A DNA stretch of 64,000 bases from Streptomyces sp. WAC08241 (lineage in GTDB: Bacteria; Actinomycetota; Actinomycetes; Streptomycetales; Streptomycetaceae). The DNA lies in assembly GCA_007858575.1 (NCBI GenBank), contig CP042279.1, forward strand, positions 6,169,001 to 6,233,000. The letters run 5' to 3'. Below the pieces are notes generated by a model. It was given only the letters and a program-made list of their open reading frames with translations. It was not told the DNA's origin and searched no databases. Position numbers and translations under genes: made by a program. Positions within the stretch are counted from its first letter, which is position 1. Every line of letters starts with the position of its first letter. Shown here piece by piece: positions 26,655 through 36,634 of the stretch.

Positions 26655-28550
26655 ATGGGATTACGCAGAACATGGGGTGCCGCGGCGGGGCCGTGGCACT
26701 CGTACTGCTGCCGGGATTTCCGGCCGCCGCGGGCCAAGGTGATCCGACGCCTCCGGAGAACATCGGAGCGAATGCTTCCGGAACGCCTTCCGCTTCTCCG
26801 GACACCGCTCCGGCAAGGAATTCCGCTCCGTCGGATTCGGCGCTTCCGGAAGAGCCCGCCGTCCCACCGACTCCCGTCCCGGCGGGCGGAGACGACGACG
26901 CGCGGATTCACGCCGGCCGACGCCGACGACTACTGGACCCCGGAGCGCATGCGGACCGCGAAGCCCGTCGAGGAGCAGGAGGCCAAGCACTTCCCCGCTC
27001 CGACCAGAACGGGTCGCGCCGCCAGCAGGCCGTTCGAAGGACTGCCCGTCGTCGGCACCTTCTTCTGGAACGACGGCACCGGGACCGGTCGCTTCTGCGG
27101 CGGCACGGTCGTCAAGAGCCCCGGCAAGAACATCGTGATGAGCGCCGGTCACTGCTTCGACGACCAGGACGCGCGCAAGAACCTCGCGTTCGTCCCCCAG
27201 TACGACGACGGCAAGAAACCGCACGGTTCCTTCACCGTCAAGCCCGGACGCATCTACGTCGACAAGCGGTACCTGTCCAAGGGGCCGGACGCCGCGGCCG
27301 ACCTCGACTTCAACTTCCCGCAACTCGAACCGCGCGGTGGAAAGAACGTCGAAGACGTCGTCGGCGGTGCCGAACTGATGATCAACGCGGGGTACGACCA
27401 CGACCCCGTCCGCCCCATCGGCTACCCGGCCAACCAGAAGCGCCCGTTGGACTGCACGGACAAGACCGTCCGCTACGACAGCACCGACCCCGGGATCCCG
27501 GGCAGCTTCCTGCGCATCGCATGCGACAGGTACTCGGGCGGGGCCTCCGGCGGCCCGTTCCTCGTCAAGCGCGGCAACGGCTGGGGCGTCATCGGGGTCA
27601 TCGGCGGCTGGAAGACCGGGGGCGACAAGGACGACATCTCCTACAGCTCCTACCTCGACGGCGACGCCAAAGCGCTGTACGACGACGCGGTCAACAACCG
27701 GCAGCCGGCGGGGCGCGGTGTCCTGGGCAAGGCCGAGACCTGGCAGCACGCCGATGTCATGGCGGGCGGCTATTTCACCGACGGCAATCCGGGAACCTGG
27801 GACTACTCCGATCTGATCGTGCGCTGGTCGGACGGAGAACTGACCCTGTACCGGGGCGCCGGAGAGGAATCCGACAACTTCGACAAGGAGATCCGGATCA
27901 CCGCGCCCAACGGCATCTGGAAGAACGCCGTGACCGTGGCCGCCGGCGACTTCACCGGGGCCGACCGCGACGACCTCATCGTTCGCTGGGTGGACGGCGA
28001 GTTGACGCTCTATCCCGACGTCGACGAGAAGGGATTCCACGGCGAGGTCCAGTTGCAGAAGCCCAACGACCTCTGGAAGCACGCCACGTCCATCACCGGC
28101 GGGCGCTACACGTCCGGCAACAAGTGGACCGACGACCTGCTGGTCCGCTGGAGCGACGGTGAGGTCACCCTGTACACCGACGTGAACCGCGACGGCTTCC
28201 ACGGCGAGAAGAAGCTCGCCGCGCCCAACGGCACCTGGAAGCACGCCTCGACGATCACGTCGGGCGACTTCACTGGCAACGATCAGCACGACCTCATGGT
28301 GCGCTGGGCGGACGGGGAACTGACCCTCTACAAGGACATCGACCAGAACGGTTTCCACGGCGAGGTCCAGGTCAAGAAACCCAACCGGCTCTGGACGCAC
28401 GCCACGATCCTGGGCGCCGGCGACTACACGGAGAACCACCACCCGGACGACCTCCTGGTGCGGTGGTCCGACGGTGAGCTGTCCATGTACCCGGACGCCG
28501 ACGAGACCGGCCTGAACCGTGAGATCACGCTGGTGTACCCGCCCGCGTAG
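26655..28550 (+). CDS. Secreted trypsin-like serine protease with C-terminal repeat domain
   Basis: About 635 aa. ATG 26655 has AGGGGAAG. Signal peptide MGLRRTWGAAAGAVALVLLPG once a shift near 26690 is corrected; a Pro/Ala/Ser-rich pro-region follows, and the frame returns near 26905. Catalytic regions: VMSAGHCFD (His), DAAADLDFNF (Asp region) and RYSGGASGGPFLV (Ser in SGGP), as in V8/trypsin-like peptidases. From ~370 there are about five ~53-residue repeats with the core DDLxVRWSDGELTLYxDxD, GFHGEV and PNxLWKHA, giving a propeller-like module found in many Streptomyces exoenzymes. Extracellular; the repeat module probably binds polymer or substrate. Terminator directly after. Confidence 0.88.
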   Translation: MGLRRTWGAAAGPWHSYCCRDFRPPRAKVIRRLRRTSERMLPERLPLLRTPLRQGIPLRRIRRFRKSPPSHRLPSRRAETTTRGFTPADADDYWTPERMRTAKPVEEQEAKHFPAPTRTGRAASRPFEGLPVVGTFFWNDGTGTGRFCGGTVVKSPGKNIVMSAGHCFDDQDARKNLAFVPQYDDGKKPHGSFTVKPGRIYVDKRYLSKGPDAAADLDFNFPQLEPRGGKNVEDVVGGAELMINAGYDHDPVRPIGYPANQKRPLDCTDKTVRYDSTDPGIPGSFLRIACDRYSGGASGGPFLVKRGNGWGVIGVIGGWKTGGDKDDISYSSYLDGDAKALYDDAVNNRQPAGRGVLGKAETWQHADVMAGGYFTDGNPGTWDYSDLIVRWSDGELTLYRGAGEESDNFDKEIRITAPNGIWKNAVTVAAGDFTGADRDDLIVRWVDGELTLYPDVDEKGFHGEVQLQKPNDLWKHATSITGGRYTSGNKWTDDLLVRWSDGEVTLYTDVNRDGFHGEKKLAAPNGTWKHASTITSGDFTGNDQHDLMVRWADGELTLYKDIDQNGFHGEVQVKKPNRLWTHATILGAGDYTENHHPDDLLVRWSDGELSMYPDADETGLNREITLVYPPA

Positions 28551-28567
28551 ACCTCCCGGAGACTGGG

Positions 28568-28594
28568 GAGGTCCCTCCTCGCAGGAGGGACCTC
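28568..28594 (+). terminator. Terminator after the secreted protease
   Basis: Perfect 12-bp stem GAGGTCCCTCCT / AGGAGGGACCTC with a CGC loop, 18 nt after the stop. Confidence 0.88.
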
Positions 28595-28650
28595 CTCGTA
28601 CGCGGCCGGGGTCGGACGGCAGCTGGCGTCCGCCCGTCCCGGGACGGGCG

Positions 28651-29426
28651 TCAGCGCACCCGGGCGCGGGTCTCCATCGCCCCGCGGGCCGTGGCCTCGT
28701 CCTCGTAGACCTCGCACATGTGGCGCCCGTCGGGGTCGCCGTGTGCTCGACCTCCCAGAGGCTGACCTCGCTGCCGTCGAGCAGCAGGAACTGGTGCTCG
28801 TAGAGGGTGAAGCCGGCGTCCCGGCCGCCGCCCACGGGGCAGTGACGGCCGAAGGCCTGGGTGATGTGGTGGGCGAAGGCGAGCCGGAGGCGGCGGGCCG
28901 TCGCCCCGCCCGGCCGGTCTGCGTTCTCCGCGCGGCGCAGGACGCGGCGCGCGTGGTCGGCGGAGTTGTCCGGCACGTACATCCGGGGCTGGACGGGTAT
29001 CGGGCGGGCGAGCAGGGCGCTCAGCGGCTCGAAGTCGTCGTCCTCGTCGAGGAAGGGCCCGTCGGCGCGCTCCCGCCGGGCGGCCCGCCGACGGTCCGGA
29101 GGGCAGGCGGGAGGCGGCGAGCCGGGCCTCCGCCTCCTCCGCGTACAGCTCGTGCTGCTCGGTGCCGTCCCGGCCGGCGTTGTGCACCAGCTCCCACAGG
29201 CTGAGGCGCTGCCGTCGGCGAGCAGATAGGTGTGGCGGTGGGTCGTGCGGTGCAGCGACGCGCTGTGGTGCGAGGAGTGCAGCGCGCTGGAGTGCGCGAG
29301 CGCCGTGGCGAGGCGCTCGACGGTCGAGTCGGGCAGGTCGAAGGAGTTGAGCGCCCGGCCGAGGAGCCGCTCGACGTGCGCCTCGGTCGTCTCGTACGGA
29401 TCGGGGTGATCCTGCGGATCGTTCAA
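28651..29426 (-). CDS. DUF6227-family protein (conserved Streptomyces hypothetical)
   Basis: About 255 aa with frame changes near 29200, 29095 and 28740. Two halves repeat the same fold signature: LLGRALNSFDLPDSTVERLATALAH with LHRTTHRHTYLLADGS, and RRVLRRAENADRP with FTLYEHQFLLLDGSEVSLWEVEH. This internal duplication with His-rich helices and a (L)LLADGS/LLLDGS strand is typical of DUF6227. I chose TTG 29426 because CTGGAG lies 7 nt upstream and the protein then begins MNDPQDH; an ATG at 29492 lacks an SD. No signal peptide or TM. Function unknown. Confidence 0.8.
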
Positions 29427-29602
29427 GGGGATCTCCAGGCCGTCGCCGCATGTCACTTGGTGCTTGCTTAACGTAGTCCCTGGGTCTGACATCGTGTCCA
29501 ATGTTCCGGCAAAACGAGGGGCGCGCGAAGGAAGTTCCCGCCGTCTTATCCTCAACTCCCCACCCCTTACCGGGAGTACGGGCCTCTGCCGGGAGCGCGG
29601 GC

Positions 29603-30679
29603 CTAGCGGGAGCCGTACGGGTCCGCCCGCGGTCCGTACAGCTCGCGGTACGAGGGGAAGTCCCCGCCCGGACCGCGCAGCCCGCCCGGGGCCGCGAGCA
29701 GCGCGCGGACGACCGCCCGGGTCACCAGGTCCGCGCCCGCCGCCAGGACCTCGTTCAGGGCGAGCGGCCCTCCGGCAGCTCCCGGGCCCCGGTGGCCAGG
29801 GCGAAGACCGTGTCCCCGTCGTTCATCAGGTGCACCGGCCGCACGGCGCGCGCGATGCCGTCGTGCGCCGTGCCTGCCACCTTCCGCGCCTGCGCGCGGG
29901 TCAGCACCGCGTCCGTCGCGACCACGGCGAGCGTGGTGTTCAGCGGGGGCGGGGCGGCCGCCTCCCGCGCCCGCGCGAGCTGCCGCAGCGCCGCCCCGTG
30001 GACCTCCGGGTCGGGGAAGGCGGGCCGCCCGTCCTCGAAGTAACTCCCGTACGGGACGCCCGTCGTCGGGTCCACGGCCGAGCCCACCGCGTTCACCACC
30101 ACCAGCGCGCCGACCGTGATCCCGGACTCCAGGACCGTGCTCGCCGTCCCGACGCCGCCCCGCAGCCCGCCGACCACGGCCCCGGTGCCCGCGCCGACCG
30201 CGCCCGTCCCCACACGCGCGTGGTCGCCGCCCGCGTGGGCTGCCTCCACCGCCGCCCGCCCCGTCGCCGCGTCCGGCCGGGCGGTGAAGTCGCCGCCCCG
30301 GCCCAGGTCGAAGACGCACGCGGCGGGCACCACCGGCACCACTGTGGGACGGGTCGGGGCCCACCCGGACGCCCCGGTGCCGCTCCGCCAGCCAGGCCGT
30401 CACGCCCGAGGCGGAGTCGAGGCCGTACGCGCTGCCGCCGGTCAGGACGACCGCGTCGATCCGCTCCACCACGTTCCTCGGGTCCAGGGCGTCCGTCTCC
30501 CGCGTGCCCGGCCCCCCGCCCCGTACGTCCACGGCGGCGACCGCGCCGCCCTCCGGCGCGAGCACCACCGTGGTGCCGCTCAGGGCCCCCGGCCCGGCCA
30601 CGCGCGCGTGGCCCACGCGGACCCCGCCCACGTCGGTGATCCCGTCCTGGCCGTCCGTCGTCTTCCCGGGCTCCGTCAT
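29603..30679 (-). CDS. P1-family peptidase (DmpA/BapA-like N-terminal-nucleophile aminopeptidase)
   Basis: About 358 aa, shifts near 30350 and 29765. N-terminus GITDVGGVRVGHA, then GTTVVLAPEGGAVAAVDVRGGGPGTRE and VVLTGGSAYGLDSASGV, both conserved in the S58/P1 family. VGTGAVGAGTGAVVGGLRGGVG and VGALVVVNAVGSAVDP follow. The maturation/nucleophile site is probably in LNTTLAVVATDAVLT, cleaved before a Thr to give two chains. These enzymes release N-terminal residues, including D- or beta-amino acids. Start ATG 30679; cytoplasmic. It lies 31 bp downstream of LtrA on the same strand. Confidence 0.88.
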   Translation of the reverse strand: MTEPGKTTDGQDGITDVGGVRVGHARVAGPGALSGTTVVLAPEGGAVAAVDVRGGGPGTRETDALDPRNVVERIDAVVLTGGSAYGLDSASGVTAWLAERHRGVRVGPDPSHSGAGGARRVRLRPGPGRRLHRPAGRGDGAGGGGGSPRGRRPRACGDGRGRRGHRGRGRRAAGRRRDGEHGPGVRDHGRRAGGGERGGLGRGPDDGRPVRELLRGRAARLPRPGGPRGGAAAARAGAGGGRPAPAEHHARRGRDGRGADPRAGAEGGRHGARRHRARRAAGAPDERRGHGLRPGHRGPGAAGGPLALNEVLAAGADLVTRAVVRALLAAPGGLRGPGGDFPSYRELYGPRADPYGSR

Positions 30680-30710
30680 GCGCCCTGCCTACCACGGGGC
30701 CGGGACGCTC

Positions 30711-31884
30711 CTACGCCTCCGAGCCCCGCGTCGCCGGGTTCCGGGCGGTCAGGGTGACGCCGGTCGCGACGGCCGCCGCCGCGACGAGCCCGGCCGCGAG
30801 GACGGCCCAGCGGCCCGCGAAGGAGCACATCAGGATCGCGAGCGCCGCGACCGGCAGGACGAGCTGCTGGGCGGTGCCGACCTTGAAGTAGCGGGCGCAG
30901 CAGCCACACGAGGAGCAGGAAGAGGGCCGACGGGATCGTCACGGCGGCGGAGGCGGAGAGCGTGGAGACGTGCGCCTCGCCCACGGCCTGCTCGACGGCG
31001 ATCTCCAGGCCCGCCCCGATGGCGGCGGCCGACATGAGGATCAGATAGTGCCCGTACCCCCACAGGAAGGCCTGGCGGCTGGAGGTCAAGCCGGTCGTGG
31101 GCGGGCACGACGAAGTAGACCCACCAGGCGGCGAAGACGAGCAGCAGGCCGCCGGCGGCGATCGGCAGCAGTTCGTCCAGGGCGTCGTTCTCGACGATGC
31201 CGGACTTCACCGCGACGGTCGCGGCGGCGACGGTCTCGCCGAGGACGATGAGGGTGAACAGGCCGTACCGCTCGGCGATGTGGTGCGCGTGCCAGGCGCT
31301 GGTCCCGGCTCGCTCCGCGTACAGGGGCACGGACAGTTCGGCCAGCGCCATCACGAGGAAGACCCACGGCCGGGCGGGCTCGGGCGCGAGGACCAGGCCG
31401 AGCCAGCCGACCTGGCAGAGCAGGACCCCGCCCGCGTACCGGCGGCACATCGTCCGCTCGGCCGGATCGGTCGCGTGGCGGGCGGCGCGCAGCCACTGGA
31501 AGACGAGGGCGAGCCGCATTACGACGTAGCCGAGGTAGACGACGAGGAAGTCGTGCTCCACGAAGGCCCGCGAGACGCCGGCGGCGAGGATCAGGACGCC
31601 GGCGATCTGCACGAGGGTGACGACCCGGTAGAGGACGTCGTCGTTGTCGTACGCGGAGGCGAACCAGGTGAAGTTCATCCAGGCCCACCAGATCGCGAAG
31701 AAGACCATCGCGTAGTTCGCGACGCCCGTGCCGGCGTGGTCCTCGGCGACCGCGTGGACGAGCTCGGCGCCGGCCTGGGCGACGGCGACGACGAAACACA
31801 GGTCGAAGAAGAGCTCCAGGGGCGTGGCGGCCCGGTGGGCCTCTCGCGGGAGCGGGACGTGAGCGGCAGGAAAGGTCTGGTCAT
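30711..31884 (-). CDS. Low temperature requirement protein A (LtrA) family membrane protein
   Basis: About 390 aa with 10-11 TM helices. Start ATG 31884 (MTRPFLPLTSRSRE), joined after a shift near 31840 to AHRAATPLELFFDLCFVVAVAQ, the LtrA signature (TPLELFFDLxFV). Then FAIWWAWMNFTWFASAYDNDDVLYR, AERYGLFTLIVLGETV and, after shifts near 31095 and 30890, FLWGYGHYLILMSAAAIGAGLE and a C-terminal hydrophobic pair. The ELFFD, WxWMNxTWF and ERxGLFxLIxLGE motifs are hallmarks. Named for a Listeria cold phenotype; biochemical role unknown. Divergent from pflB. Confidence 0.9.
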
Positions 31885-31965
31885 GAGCACAGCACATCAG
31901 GGACCGGCGCTTCTCGGCCACGTGCCACGCGTGACGCCGGCCGGGGCCTTCCGCACGTCCGGGAC

Positions 31966-32002
31966 GGGACCTATGGCCGCCGGAAGGGGACCAATGCCGC
32001 CC
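31966..32002 (+). promoter_or_regulatory. Two tandem DevR/OsdR-like boxes upstream of pflB
   Basis: GGGACCTATGGCCG (from 31966) and GGGACCAATGCCGC (from 31987) start exactly 21 bp apart, two helical turns. They resemble the GGGACYTNNGNCCC hypoxia box bound by DevR/DosR-type regulators. The second ends 26 bp before the proposed pflB start; the region also serves the divergent ltrA. Confidence 0.55.
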
Positions 32003-32027
32003 GGAACGGCCGCTCGGGAGGAGTGGA

Positions 32028-34441
32028 ATGGGAGACAGGCGACGAGGCTGTCGAACGAATCGAGAAGGCGGTGCGGGCAGTGACTGCGACTCTGCGGAAG
32101 CGACTGCGACTCCTGTGGAAACGACCGCGACTCCCGTGGAAGCGACCGCGACCCCTGCGGAAGCGACCGCGACCCCTGCCGGGACGACGGGGGCGAGACG
32201 GTGCGGGAGCGGGCCTGGAGGGCTTCGCGGACGGACCCTGGCGCGACGCGGTCGACGTCCGCGACTTCATCCAGCGGAACTACACCCCGTACGAGGGCGA
32301 CGACTCCTTCCTCGCCGGCCCCACCGAGCGGACCACCGCCGTGTGGCGGGCCCTCACCGACCGCTTCCCCGAGGAGCGCGCCAAGGGCGCGTACGACGTC
32401 TCGTACGACGTCCCTCCACCATCACCTCCCACGCCCCCGGCTGGATCGACCGCGACCGGGAGCTGATCGTCGGCCTCCAGACCGACGCCCCGCTCAAGCG
32501 CGCGATCATGCCGTACGGCGGCTGGCGCATGGTCGCCGGCGCCCTGGAGACCTACGGCTACCCGGTCTCCGAGGAGCTGGAGAAGGTCTTCACCGAGTAC
32601 CGCAAGACCCACAACGCCGGGGTCTTCGACGCGTACACCCCCGAGATCCGCGCCGCCCGCAAGGCCGGGATCGTCACCGGCCTGCCCGACGCCTACGGCC
32701 GCGGCCGGATCATCGGCGACTACCGCCGCGTCGCCCTCTACGGCGTCGACCGGCTCGTCGCGGCGAAGAAGGAGGAGAAGGAGGAGCTGAACTCCCTGCC
32801 CGCCGGAGACCGTTCCCTCGAAGAGACCCTCCGGCTGCGCGAGGAGCTGGCCGAGCAGATCCGCGCCCTCGGGGAGCTGAAGGCGATGGCCGCCTCCTAC
32901 GGCCACGACGTCTCGGGACCCGCCGCCAACGGCCACGAGGCCGTCCAGTGGCTGTACTTCGCCTACCTGGCCGCCGTGAAGGAGCAGAACGGCGCCGCGA
33001 TGTCCCTCGGCCGCACCTCCACCTTCCTCGACGTCTACCTCCAGCGGGACGTCGAGTCCGGCGTCCTCACCGAGGAGCAGGCCCAGGAGCTGGTCGACGA
33101 CTTCGTCATCAAGCTCCGCATCGTCCGCTTCCTGCGCACCCCCGAGTACGACGAGCTGTTCTCCGGCGACCCGACCTGGGTCACCGAGTCCATCGGCGGC
33201 ATGGGCGAGGACGGGCGCCCGCTGGTCACGAAGACCTCCTTCCGCTACCTCCAGACCCTGTACAACCTCGGCCCGGCCCCCGAGCCGAACATGACCGTCT
33301 TCTGGTCGCCGGCCCTTCCCCGGGGCTTCAAGGAGTTCTGCGCGAAGGTCTCCATCGACACCTCCTCCGTGCAGTACGAGTCGGACGAGCTGATGCGCCC
33401 CCGCTTCGGCGACGACACCGCCATCGCCTGCTGCGTCTCCGCGATGCCCGTCGGCAGGCAGATGCAGTTCTTCGGTGCCCGCGTGAACCTCGCCAAGACC
33501 CTCCTGTACGCGATCAACGGCGGCCGCGACGAGAGGTCCGGCGCCCAGGTCGGCCCCGCCACCGGCGCCCTCACCTCCGACGTCCTCGACTACGACGAGG
33601 TCATGGCCCGCTTCGACGAGCAGATGGAGTGGCTCGCCGGCGTCTACGTCCACGCCCTGAACGTCATCCACTACATGCACGACAAGTACGCGTACGAGCG
33701 GATCGAGATGGCGCTCCACGACCGGGACGTGCGCCGCACCATGGCCTGCGGCATCGCCGGCCTCTCCGTCGCCGCCGACTCCCTGGCCGCGATCAAGTAC
33801 GCGAAGGTGACCCCGGTCCGGGACGCGACCGGCCTCGCCACCGACTACCTGATCGAGGGCGACCGCCCGGCCTACGGCAACAACGACGAGCGCGCGGACG
33901 CGATCGCGGTCCACCTGGTCGAGGAGTTCATGCGCAAGGTGCGCCGGCACCCGACCTACCGGAACGCCGAGCACACCCAGTCCGTCCTGACCATCACCTC
34001 CAACGTCGTCTACGGCAAGAAGACCGGCAACACCCCCGACGGGCGCCGCGCGGGCGAGCCCTTCTCGCCGGGCGCCAACCCGATGAACGGCCGCGACACC
34101 CACGGCTACGTCGCTCGGCCCTGTCGGTCGCCAAGCTCCCGTACGCGGACGCCGAGGACGGCATCTCGCTGACCAGCACCGTCACCCCCGACGGCCTGGG
34201 CCGCACCCCCGAGGAGCGGATCGCGAACCTCGTGGGCCTCCTGGACGGCTACACGGCGAGCGACGGCTTCCACATGAACGTCAACGTCCTGAACCGCGAC
34301 GTCCTGGAGGACGCCATGGAGCACCCGGAGAACCACCCGCAGCTCACCATCCGGGTCTCCGGATACGCGGTGAACTTCGTCCGGCTCACCCGCGAGCAGC
34401 AGCTCGACGTCCTGAACCGCACCTTCCACGGCTCCCTGTGA
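32028..34441 (+). CDS. pflB: Pyruvate formate-lyase (formate C-acetyltransferase)
   Basis: Glycyl-radical enzyme: pyruvate + CoA to acetyl-CoA + formate, oxygen-sensitive, cytoplasmic. ATG 32028 has GGAGG 6 nt upstream. The N-terminus is unusual: a low-complexity lead of ~7-residue (A/T)TATP(V/A)E repeats from a 21-bp DNA repeat, before the normal start WRDAVDVRDFIQRNYTPYEGDD. Canonical blocks: RAIMPYGGWRMVAGALE, SIGGMGEDGRPLVTK, then the catalytic Cys-Cys at 33429-33434 (DTAIACCVSAMP) and the radical Gly at 34361-34363 in RVSGYAVNF near the C-terminus. Frames change near 32200, 32415 and 34115. About 800 aa versus ~760 usual, the surplus being the repeat lead. The activase gene follows. Confidence 0.95.
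32097..32190 (+). repeat. 21-bp repeat coding the PFL N-terminal heptads
   Basis: About four degenerate 21-bp units of the form GCGACYGCGACYCCYGYGGAA, coding ATATPVE, TTATPVE, ATATPAE, ATATPAG. Lies between the start codon and the conserved PFL domain. Confidence 0.8.
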
Positions 34442-34460
34442 CCGCCGGGACCTCCTGACC

Positions 34461-34502
34461 GCGCTCCGGGACCGGCCGGACCCCACCCCGGCCCCGGAGC
34501 GC
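34461..34502 (+). terminator. Hairpin in the pflB-pflA gap
   Basis: GCGCTCCGGG ... CCCCGGAGCGC with an inner CCGGCC/GGCC pairing, 19 nt after pflB. No T tract; an attenuator or RNA-stability element reducing pflA relative to pflB is as likely as a full terminator. Confidence 0.5.
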
Positions 34503-34584
34503 GCCCGACCTCCCTCTCCGTCCCTCCCCGACCACTCCCCGATCCCTTCCCGACCACCCGACCGCGACCGAGAGGGGCCCTGCC

Positions 34585-35433
34585 GTGACCAGCCTCGCCA
34601 CCGGACCCGCCACCGCCCCCGCCACCGGACCCGGCACCGAGCCCACCGCCCCCGCCGTCGCCGTCACCCCTCCCGTCACCCCCGCCGCCGCGGCGACCCG
34701 GCGGCCCGCCGAGGGCTCGCTGCACTCCTGGGACCTGTCCACCGGCGTCGACGGCCCCGGCACCCGCTTCGTCGCCTTCCTCTCCGGCTGCCCCCTCACC
34801 TGTCTCTACTGCCACAACCCCGACACCTGGCGCATGCGGGCCGGCCGGCGCACCTCCGCCGACGACGTGATCGCCGAGGCCGCCCGGTACGTCCGCTTCA
34901 TCTCCGCCTCCGGCGGCGGCGCCACCGTCTCGGGCGGCGAGCCCCTCCTCCAGCCCGTCTTCACGGGCGAGCTCCTGCACCGCCTCAAGCACGAGCTCGG
35001 CCTCCACACGGCCCTGGACACCTCGGGCTTCCTCGGCGCCCGCGCCACCGACGCCCTGCTGCGCGACACCGACCTGGTGCTCCTGGACATCAAGTCCTGG
35101 GACCCCGCCACGTACCGAAAGGTCACCGGCCGCCGCTGGGGCCCACCCTGGACTTCGCCCGGCGCCTGCCGACCTCGGCCAGGAGGTCCACGTCCGCTTC
35201 GTCCTCGTCCCGGGCCTCACCGACGACCCGGACGACGTCGAGGGATCGCCGCCTTCGCCGGGGGTCTCGGCAACGTCTCCCGCGTGGACATCCTGCCCTT
35301 CCACAAGCTGGGCGAAGCGAAGTGGCGGGCACTCGCCATGCCGTTCACCCTGCACGACACGCCGTCCCCGACCCCCGAGCGGCTCGCCGGAGTCCGCGAG
35401 GTCTTCCGCGCGCACGGACTGAACGCCGTCTGA
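34585..35433 (+). CDS. pflA: Pyruvate formate-lyase-activating enzyme (radical SAM)
   Basis: GTG 34585 has GAGAGGGG. About 282 aa with an Ala/Thr/Pro-rich ~45-residue lead. SLHSWDLSTGVDGPGTRFVAF precedes the radical-SAM cluster motif SGCPLTCLYCHNPD (Cx3Cx2C), then ATVSGGEPLLQP (SAM-binding GGE), ALDTSGF, LVLLDIKSWDPATYRKVTG and, after shifts near 35145 and 35240, VRFVLVPGLTDDPDDV and VDILPFHKLGEAKW. All are characteristic of PflA, which places the radical on PFL Gly. Its presence next to pflB shows a complete, activatable PFL system. Separated from pflB by a 143-nt gap with a hairpin. Confidence 0.94.
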   Translation: MTSLATGPATAPATGPGTEPTAPAVAVTPPVTPAAAATRRPAEGSLHSWDLSTGVDGPGTRFVAFLSGCPLTCLYCHNPDTWRMRAGRRTSADDVIAEAARYVRFISASGGGATVSGGEPLLQPVFTGELLHRLKHELGLHTALDTSGFLGARATDALLRDTDLVLLDIKSWDPATYRKVTGRRWGPPWTSPGACRPRPGGPRPLRPRPGPHRRPGRRRGIAAFAGGLGNVSRVDILPFHKLGEAKWRALAMPFTLHDTPSPTPERLAGVREVFRAHGLNAV

Positions 35434-35498
35434 GCGACGTCCGCACCACACCACTTCACAAAAGGGCGAAACGACCTATTCGGCCTTACGGTGGCCGC

Positions 35499-36634
35499 GT
35501 GACCGAGCCACCGCAGACCGCCGAGCCGACCCCTCCGCCGGGCGGGCTCGCCCCGCCTCCGGCGCCACCGACCCGGCCGCGGCCGACCCCCGCCGCAGAG
35601 CCCCGGCGCCGTGCGCCGCCGCGCCTCCCTGGTCGGCGCGGTCGTCTCCGCCCTGCTCGTCGTCGCGATCGTCCTCGGCAGCCGCCTGCTCCGCGACTTC
35701 GACTCGGCGCTCCTGCCCCACGCCGTCGCCACCGTCTTCCTCGCCTCGGCGTCGCCTACCGCTACACCGTCTGGATCTCCGCCCCGGCGCCCGCCGCCTC
35801 TTCCGCAAGGGCTGGGGCTCCTTCTTCTCCGTCGCGAACTTCCGCAGCGCGCCCACCGCCCTGCCGAAGATGATCGCCACCTACCTCGGCTTCCAGAAGT
35901 TCCTCGGCGCCCGCTCCCACGCCCGCTGGGCCGCCCACCAGCTCATCTTCTGGGGCTGCCTGCTCGCCGCCGCGATCACCTTCCCGCTCACCTGGGGCTG
36001 GTTCACCTTCACCTCCTCCACCGGCTCGGGGCCCGGCTACGAGATGCGGATCTGGGGCTTCAAGGTCCTCGGCTTCGACTCCCTGAACATCGTCGGCTGG
36101 CTCATGTTCCACGGCCTCGACATCGCCGCCGTCCTCGTCATCCCCGGCGCCGGCTACTTCCTCTGGCGCCGCATGAAGGACCGGGGAGCCATCACCGGCC
36201 AGCGCTTCGCCTACGACCTGGTGCCCCTGCTCGCCCTGATCGTCATCTCCGTGACCGGGCTGCTGCTGACCTTCTCGTCGATCTTCCTGCACGGCGGCGG
36301 CTACGAGTTCCTCGCGATCCTCCACATGGTGTCCGTCGTCTTCACCCTGATCTACATCCCCTTCGGGAAGTTCTTCCACATCGTGCAGCGGCCCGCCGCC
36401 GTCGGCATGCAGCTCTTCAAGTACACCTCCCGCCGCAGGGACGAGGGCGGCGAGGTCTTCGCCTGCCGCCGCTGCGGCCAGGCCATCGACACCGCCCCGT
36501 ACGTGGAGAACCTCCAGGGCACCATGCGCGACCTCGACCTCGGCTTCGAGGGCTGGGCCGAGTACTGCCCCCGCTGCAAGCGCGTCCTGCGCGGCAACGC
36601 CTACCTCGACCACGTGAAGAAGGGCTTCAAGTGA
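35499..36634 (+). CDS. Cytochrome-b-like membrane subunit with C-terminal two-CxxC ribbon
   Basis: About 375 aa. GTG 35499 gives a Pro-rich lead, then TM1 ASLVGAVVSALLVVAIVLG after a shift near 35625; shifts near 35745 and 35790 lead into the body. Helices: AHQLIFWGCLLAAAITFPLTWGW, SLNIVGWLMFHGLDIAAVLVI, LVPLLALIVISVTGLLLTFS, FLAILHMVSVVFTLIYIPFG. His residues in the second, third and fifth (AAHQLIF, MFHGLD, ILHMVS, FFHIVQ) could ligate two haems b, as in NarI/FdnI-type quinol subunits. The C-terminus holds CRRCG...CPRCK, a zinc- or iron-binding ribbon. It overlaps the next gene by 4 bp. Probably the membrane anchor and quinone site of the complex. Confidence 0.75.

Noticed and set aside
35454..35460. 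TTCACAA upstream of the redox operon as a Rex half site
   Set aside because: The matching left half TTGTGAA is absent at the required distance, so no full Rex operator.
35470..35485. GACCTATTCGGCC as a third DevR-like box
   Set aside because: Spacing between the half elements is 5 rather than 3 bp and the leading GGG is missing.
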